64,000 nucleotides of DNA from CAWHYG01 sp963833505. Lineage in GTDB: Bacteria; Eisenbacteria; RBG-16-71-46; CAIMUX01. Below, piece by piece: positions 63,601-64,000 of the stretch (the stretch's first letter is position 1; each line of letters starts with the position of its first letter). Under the pieces are notes generated by a model, which was given only the letters and a program-made list of their open reading frames with translations, was not told where the DNA came from and did no database searches. The position numbers and the translations under genes were made by a program. The stretch covers positions 186,001-250,000 of the forward strand of contig CAWHYG010000007.1 of assembly GCA_963833505.1 (NCBI GenBank). The letters run 5' to 3'.

Positions 63601-64000
63601 AATGGAGCTTCACCGCTCCCCGGGTCTCTGGCTCCGAACGCGCCCCCGCCCGCGCCTTCCGGACGGTTTCCTTCGCCCGGCCGGTTGTCGAATCCAGAGC
63701 CGGGCGGCGCGCCGGACTCGAATCCTGGTTCTCGTTTCTCGAACCCGCCGTCGGGCGGCCCATCGTTCTCGAACCCGATGCCTGGCGCGGACCAGAATCC
63801 GACCTCGAACCCGGCTACGAATCCGGAAACGAGCCCGGCCACGAACCCGACGACCAACCCGCCCACGAATCCGGCAACGAGCCCGGCTACCAACCCCGCG
63901 ACGAACCTGGCAACAGGCCCGGCCACGAATCCGGCAACGAGCCCGGCCACGAACCCGACGACGAATCCCCCAACGAACCCAGCGCCCGCCACGAACCAGA
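57700..64000 (+). CDS. sprA: SprA-like giant cell-surface protein (3' end outside window)
   Basis: A frame open for 2100 codons from ATG 57700 (TTG 57682 is possible) to the right edge. A signal peptide (VCALFLLLLFAAGPTG) is followed by about 190 Pro/Ala-rich residues including four 29-residue repeats, then by SprA_N-type sequence: FPQLEMKQDLNFSLTGTIGD, KVSVDLDQATDTATPLANKI, IKIRYKGYDDEVVQKIDLGN and TSLSLPGTQYATYSGNVEGL. Later come NVLYIDDFDGVKDDTPLSMN, acidic Ca-binding-like DANRDGKLDQTEDVGLDG and DLDGDGQLE, and GSVWIDELRLTDVKKDVGLA. SprA is the very large outer-membrane translocon of the Bacteroidota type 9 secretion system. Homologues occur in other FCB phyla, where the role is unproven. 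Confidence 0.85.
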   Translation, partial: MIRRRSSGVCALFLLLLFAAGPTGPRRTGAESEFAVPGGAAAHPADGAGAPASDPGRGADETQPDSAKVAPPDTLPAPRARPIPPVSNSAARPDSARSVGPDTLPASHPTPAPQAATTAARPDSARSVGPDTLPASYPTPAPQAATTAARPDSARSARPDTLPPSNPAPAPQAATAAARADSFRVALPDTLPIPAPVEEITSSDTSRAGLPVENPAQPDTSKGRGTKAAPVAAAGVLAAALAAGDTAAVRQAFAQFPFWVPPPGLCPSQQAFLFRVVSEERWADVIRTGGFLKPEIQMREDSLTARLIIPEAPRLSLADQVTQQASPHADDGAIELTRTVRDTPVEPPVRMTQAEYLSRLTQTQFRQFWKETVDQSLRNNATQENGRKGLLRFDLPVQLPSQLQTIFGAGNPDLSWRGSEKMSFGGTSIWHPNLIANEIAAKESKFPQLEMKQDLNFSLTGTIGDKVSVDLDQATDTATPLANKIKIRYKGYDDEVVQKIDLGNTSLSLPGTQYATYSGNVEGLFGINALSRLGPVDVTTILSKQEGQNESKTVSAAAETKTIQINDMDYIAGKYFFLRTPNGCPWQLDQNSLSVFLDDKNGSNDVQQGAIPGKATLDGNSADGGHSYPGMFYRLQPGPPPDGQYEIQNDVYTGQPVLILNDALNDRYALAVTYAGWYLDANLHPDQGSPIHVGQIAADTLRLELLRPSVSDLSTNRRQGTWGPLANLELRNMYDLQARGILKAGFQLHIRLKSSSGGVVEPDRIGQTTFLQMTALDLSKQTDTGYSPGRDDLVDDQFISYQNGILHFPDLRPFDPDSSDLGLPPVRCNGFAYARYGPASPADPTDWVNSTLRTYDTQTAYRPRVLPMSPDSASLFRAPAIYDNVIRQDTDSRYYLEITYSSPVSKIDLGAVGILAGSETVTAGARTLVRDRDYRIDYDVGEVEILPAAGITESDQIHVTYSYLPFAGTGGQKTLFGTAASYAPEQGNLSLSTAWLFQSQGGVSGIEGNRPRLGQEPSRTLVGEVAGTYKTDSRLITKLIDDIPGVDTRLPTKIDLAVGAGISVPNPNTKNVLYIDDFDGVKDDTPLSMNRLSWRWSSIPGSDLTGAALQTKANRHGELWWYSPRNIVHERDLQPTLDQQEGENSHQVMMLQFYPHVPDTDSPDSSWAGLTTPISVTGQDFSRAQFLDIWVNDFIQWPDVLHRRRGKLHIDLGKVSEDAMWYKNDPSAPADQWKVVLPNGKLDTEDANRDGKLDQTEDVGLDGIKHGDPGADPNDVYQYDDSAPESDQKYAHVNGTEGNQILDTEDLDGDGQLETQNSYFEITVDLGDSTLWQTDVYRDYPGYRGKLDSSNGWRRIRIPLQVDTLVHPVYDFAAGPPVWAKIFHARLWVSGLSAPTQIELGGIDITGNRWFQSQIADLRGRLLPDSALAPGESFFIGTVNNKDDASIYQSPVTIQKDANNIPEQEQSITLNLTEFQPGHAATIYRTYPDRQDYTLYNDMQYYVSGYNQGSSNLVCGVRLCRDAVSDSANYYEYQIPVKSEWQLVDINLAALSRLQLLRPDTVSGMVAQDLGNGVRMIRRGAPSLNSVQRISFVVYNTGSFPVTQGSVWIDELRLTDVKKDVGLAARMHLGADLGGLARLDLSYQRTGADFLTVGADRGSGTTTTTWGFAGSSDNLFGFGDRLGLNLPVHVTYNDTRAVPKFRPNSDLILDTPRTGDISVTNSEEFSFTAQRKQSPEWWSRYLLEPFSLSGRVNRSLDLEPTSQDTSVTRSGSVAWNFSLEQWGDIGLSQKMKLRLIPTMLSATVTGATTQDRRYYRSDVNSDYAPQPSQDLTSAGLALSAAARPLTPVTYRIDSTRDLMLHEGEMKLFGMNLGEETARHHQLSASTDIPILRQILSPRVSWSGNSGLAAAIQTSVLPGEPARQLSFNNSRTTDWGGRLSLPDLFHGLTTFGRRRAAQDTTGGKGSRANGASPLPGSLAPNAPPPAPSGRFPSPGRLSNPEPGGAPDSNPGSRFSNPPSGGPSFSNPMPGADQNPTSNPATNPETSPATNPTTNPPTNPATSPATNPATNLATGPATNPATSPATNPTTNPPTNPAPATNQ
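57967..58314 (+). repeat. 87-bp tandem repeat within the sprA-like gene (4 copies)
   Basis: Copies start at 57967, 58054, 58141 and 58228 with an exact 87-bp period, so the frame is kept. Each encodes 29 residues of the type ARPDSARSVGPDTLPAS plus a PAPQAAT-rich linker. The first two or three copies are nearly identical in DNA, the last diverged, suggesting recent expansion of a disordered linker. Confidence 0.88.
63790..64000 (+). repeat. Asn-Pro-Ala/Thr-Thr low-complexity repeat in the sprA-like gene
   Basis: From about 63,790 to the edge the coding frame is a chain of four-residue units such as NPAT, NPTT, SPAT and NPPT, built from repeated AACCCGGCNAC-like DNA. It follows a Gly/Ser/Pro/Asn-rich stretch beginning near 63,590. 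The repeat is cut by the window edge, so its full length is unknown. Confidence 0.85.

Overview
The window is about 64 kb of high-GC bacterial chromosome with strongly GC-biased third codon positions. It reads as a diderm of the FCB/Eisenbacteria type (inference). The evidence is lptF/lptG, an ADP-heptose pathway for LPS, a FadL/OmpP1-like outer-membrane protein, a giant SprA-like secretion/motility protein, many large secreted proteins with FlgD-like C-terminal domains, lamin-tail proteins and many TPR-fused membrane glycosyltransferases. No rRNA, tRNA, CRISPR array or phage was recognised.

Layout. 1-3.9 kb: the end of a WD40-like secreted protein and a GT-C/TPR membrane protein. 4-8 kb: pyruvate phosphate dikinase with a good sigma70 promoter, then a CDP-alcohol phosphatidyltransferase. 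8-16 kb: a membrane-anchored VWA protein, a block of roughly 197-bp tandem repeats, a lamin-tail protein, and a frameshifted secreted or outer-membrane protein overlapping it. 16-19 kb: a GIY-YIG protein and a carbamate kinase preceded by a structured leader. 19-26 kb (minus strand): a tightly packed operon of two paralogous GT-C/TPR proteins, an SGNH hydrolase and a TMTC-like GT-C/TPR protein. 26-33.6 kb: a second lamin-tail protein, the two heptose genes rfaE1/rfaE2, a cyclic 2,3-diphosphoglycerate synthetase-like GTPase, sucC-sucD, ndk and the DUF177 gene. 33.6-42 kb: the conserved DUF177-rpmF-plsX-fabH-fabD-fabG-acpP-fabF-rnc cluster, split between DUF177 and rpmF by an antisense group II intron. 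42-49 kb: outer-membrane protein and lipoprotein genes on the minus strand, a large TPR protein, then an ECF sigma / zinc anti-sigma / HtrA-like pseudoprotease operon. 49-55 kb: aroB-aroQ-accB-pilT-accC-comB. 55-57.5 kb (minus strand): lptF-lptG. 57.7 kb to the right edge: a SprA-like gene that runs out of the window.

The genes cohere functionally. Fatty-acid initiation and elongation (acc, plsX, fab, acpP), heptose activation and LPS export (rfaE, lptFG) and surface proteins all serve the envelope. The ECF sigma operon, with its degenerate HtrA/PDZ protein, looks like an envelope-stress module. SprA together with FlgD-like C-terminal domains suggests a type 9-like secretion route, but this is inference.

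Four genes (the gene at 12.8-15.7 kb, the intron reverse transcriptase, the ECF sigma factor and lptF) are each split by an apparent single-base indel; three of these fall in short homopolymers. Because two are normally important genes, sequence error is at least as likely as biological decay.
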